From assembly GCF_022201045.2 (NCBI RefSeq), contig NC_068557.1, forward strand, positions 31,535,501 to 31,599,500: a stretch of DNA of 64,000 nucleotides, written 5' to 3'. Every line of letters begins with the position of its first letter. The first letter of the stretch is position 1. The position numbers and the translations under genes are program-made. Source of the stretch: Citrus sinensis (lineage: Eukaryota; Streptophyta; Magnoliopsida; Sapindales; Rutaceae). The notes beneath the pieces were generated by a model. It worked only from the letters and a program-made list of their open reading frames with translations. It ran no database searches and was not told where the DNA came from. Positions 61,258 through 64,000 of the stretch are shown here, in pieces.

Positions 61258-62738
61258 CTACTCATACTCATCAAACTCAGAGTCTTCTTCACTGTTCTCA
61301 ACTTTGCCATTTTCCTGAAATAATTACATATTTATTGAAGAAAATCAACTTAGCATTATGCAACTGAGCAGAATGAGAAAAAATGATAAAAGTTTTAACA
61401 GATGTGACAAACAATGCAAAGCTGTCACCTTTCTCTTGATGTAGTCAGCCATGGCTCTGTCAAACTCAGCTCGTTTCTCAGTGGCTATATCATAATATTT
61501 AACTTTTTCCTACAGGCAGGAAATACAGACGAAAGGTTAGTTCTTACAACCACAACCATCCTTTCAATCTTGGAAATTCATTGAAGGATACATACTAGTA
61601 TCTAACTTCGTCCTTTGCAATTGGATATGTTTCACGTAAACGTACAAATTAACTTAAACTTACAGACAAGATTACTGGCACATGCATAGTCTAAAAATAT
61701 CCACGTAAATGACGAAAGGCCCATAGAAAATCTAGAACTGACCCTACTTTAACACCAAGTCACTCATGATTATCTAAACAAACATGCCACCCACCTCATA
61801 TGTCATAGTTTTCCATTTCTCTCCACAAGCCTTGCCAATCTGAAGAACATATACATATAAATTAATACATTAATCATAGCACAGAGAAAGTGAGACTTTT
61901 GCAAGATATAAGAAGAAATCTAGTACATACAGCACGCATTGACTTGATGTCCGGATTCTGCTCTTGGAATCCCTTACGAAAATCCTCCCTTGAAAGTTAA
62001 AAGAGTAGAATTCAATTAATAGATCGAAATCCCAATAAGATCTGTAGTTTAGCATATGTCAGAGTAGTTCTCTTCTCTTCTAGGCCTTGCAAATATTATC
62101 CTCTAATCAGCAATTTTAAAAGCATCAAAAGGCACAAGTGTAAACCCTGACAATTATCTTCACATTTTATGATACTGAAACAACAAATGAATACTCCAAA
62201 TTGAGCAACAACAAGCTAATAGCCTATTATTCAATACAAAACAGAATCAAAACAAATGATTTGCGAATAAAACAAAGCGAACTAAAACACATACAGGAAG
62301 TAGAAGAAAGCAGTGGGGGGTTTCTTGGGCATCTTAGAATCAAGCTTCTCGTGTTTCTTCTTCAGCTTCGTTGTCACTCTCTTTGCTGAAATGGATTTCC
62401 CCTCTTTCTCAATACCAACAGCAGCAACTACACTGTGTCGTGTCGGCCTCTTTCTCAACACCATTTTCCTAGCCCAATTGCAAAGTAACACCCAATTCCG
62501 TCACCATCGTTTTGTTAAAATTTCGTTTTATTAAAGTGAAAACTACAGAACCCTTAGGCCAACTGTGTCTAATAGCTCCTTTCAACATAAAAAGTAAATA
62601 AATGAAGGATTATAAATATATCTGAAATTTTGAAAATTTATGCTTATCATACAAAGAGAATAAGATTAGAGAAGAGTACAGATTGGAAGCTGATGAAGAC
62701 TGCGATTCCTTCGATTCGTTTGCTGCTTTCTTCGCCAT
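61258..62738 (-). CDS. HMG-box chromatin protein, HMGB14-like (157 aa)
   Basis: Six exons, in transcription order 62738-62680, 62468-62295, 61988-61931, 61839-61795, 61509-61429, 61314-61258 (474 nt). The N-terminal region is basic (about 1-65: MAKKAANESKE, VLRKRPTRHSV, KLKKKHEKLDSK). One HMG box lies at about 66-134 (PKKPPTAFFYFLEDF, RKGFQEQNPDIKSMRAIGKA, CGEKWKTMTYEEKVKYYDIA). An acidic tail follows (ENSEEDSEFDEYE). HMGB proteins bend DNA and act as architectural factors in the nucleus. The first exon (19 residues) joins through a good donor and acceptor in phase 2; if it is skipped, an internal ATG at 62464 gives a 136-aa form lacking the MAKKAANESKE leader. Length suits plant HMGB14 relatives. 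Confidence 0.87.
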
Positions 62739-64000
62739 TTCTCCTCTCTCTCTTCTTCACTCTGAGAGCTCTGCGTTAACGAGGAGAAACTTTCTGAACC
62801 GCGGCGTATAGAGGAGAAACTAACTATCAATCCAAAACGCGGCGTTTTATCATTTTAGGATTTTTTTGACAGAAATGGCTTAAAAATTAGGTCTAGCTAC
62901 CCCCTATTTTGTCTTCTTGTGTTTTCACCGTTAGATTTAATGTGCGAGTAGATTCAACTATAGGATTCTGTAGTTTGGTAATTAACGCTACAAATTGTAT
63001 CCTGAAAATTTAAAAAAATCAAATGTTTCGAAATTCTGAATCATAAATCCAGATTGTATTAAATTTGTAAATAATTTAAACAATTAGAAAATGGGTAAGC
63101 CGTCTCAAGTTAAAAAAATTAGACATAAAAATAAATATCAATATCTAACTCTATTTTTTTAATTTAAAAAGTGAGATAAGTAATGATTTCACATTAAAAT
63201 TCAATTAATAAATTAGCTTATAAAATAAAACTAGCATGACATTACTAAAATAAAATATTAAATGAATAATTATAAAATCTTTGTATTTTATCTTCTTTTC
63301 TTACACTAGTCGCCGCTTTAAAATGTATGCAGACTAGACTTTAAATAAAAAATAACTACAATACAATTTAATTTCAAAGTTATTAGTTATTCAAAAATAA
63401 CAAAACTTAAGCTTTATCTATAGATTTAAACCAATATGACATCAATGACTTATAGCTGAAAAATTTGATTTGTTATTTTAATTTATTCAATTGCCATGTC
63501 CTCACAATTGTCATCCAGATATTCAAATCAAATTGCTGCAGTTTGTTTTGGTTGTGATGTGAAAAATAATTGAGATCATTAATTAGTCAATGATATTTTA
63601 ATTTGAAAGGAGTTGCTGACTAATGATTGATTAATTATCTAAGTAGAGAAAAAGAAACATAATATTTGAATATAGAGGAGAGGAAAGAAGAATGAAAAAA
63701 TAAAATTATCATAAATTTATAAATAAACTATAAATAAAAAAGAAAGTATGGAGTCCAGTGATAAAAGACAAAATTGGGCACCGTTCAAAAGTTGCACCAC
63801 ATTTTTGTCCAAAAAATTAAGGTCAAGTTATAAAAATTGTCCACTGAAAATATATTTTTTAAGGGCAACGGCAATTCGCCGAAATTAGATCTCTTACAAT
63901 TATATATAAGATAATATTATTCATTATTCAATTTTTTTTTTGAAGTCCATTATTCAATATATTAGTTGCACATAATATTAACATTCTAAGTTAAAATCGC
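62739..64000. other. promoter side of the HMG gene and AT-rich end of window
   Basis: A CT-rich leader-like stretch lies at about 62740-62760. Beyond 62.9 kb only AT-rich DNA without a supported gene is seen. Confidence 0.5.

Noticed and set aside
1-64000. CRISPR arrays, bacterial operons, rRNA or tRNA genes
   Set aside because: None is present. The sequence is plant nuclear DNA, and the only tRNA-like promoter motif belongs to the SINE at 55.1 kb.

Overview
The window is nuclear DNA of a flowering plant, almost certainly a eudicot. It is AT-rich (roughly one third G+C by eye) and has short GT-AG introns and plant-specific gene families: X8 wall-binding protein, BXL-type GH3 glycosidases, SAC51-type bHLH, M-type MADS, CHX exchanger and a TOM1-like membrane protein. 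Between the genes lie transposon remnants and microsatellites. The look of the paralogues suggests a woody rosid such as Citrus, but I cannot prove the species.

Layout. 0-7.5 kb: a hAT remnant with a perfect 8-bp target duplication (329-875), an orphan coiled-coil ORF (1425-1805), and a seven-exon secreted protein with two tandem X8 domains (3480-4769), followed by repeat-rich spacer. 7.5-10.4 kb: a SAC51/bHLH143-145-like gene whose leader carries a spliced 48-codon conserved-type upstream ORF (8939-9356) ahead of the main ORF (9644-10369). 12.1-29.6 kb: four minus-strand GH3 beta-xylosidase/alpha-arabinofuranosidase paralogues in tandem. Three read as intact (806, 794 and 803 aa) and one is a decayed pseudogene. 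The pseudogene keeps all six ancestral introns and carries a 981-bp TIR element, while each intact copy has lost a different intron or introns. 31.5-33.0 kb: a mitochondrial inner-membrane protease subunit 1-like gene. 35.6-41.1 kb: a 12-exon seven-helix TOM1/THH1-related gene (356 aa). 43.8-48.8 kb: a broken type I MADS gene, an inverted C-terminal fragment of the same family, and an intact 180-aa MADS gene. 49.7-52.5 kb: a MULE-like MITE and a decayed MuDR-type transposase. 55.1 kb: a tRNA-like SINE with a 16-bp target duplication. 55.8 kb: a small membrane protein ORF. 57.6-60.5 kb: a CHX cation/proton antiporter (796 aa). 61.3-62.7 kb: an HMG-box protein of the HMGB14 type (157 aa).

The genes do not form an operon-like system. 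The X8 protein and the GH3 cluster both act on the cell wall, but their proximity may be chance. The most unusual features are the spliced regulatory uORF of the SAC51-like gene, the exon-block duplication that made the double X8 protein, and the mosaic loss of single introns across the GH3 array. Gene models were built by hand from reading frame and GT/AG sites. For every multi-exon gene reported as intact, the exon lengths sum to a whole number of codons.
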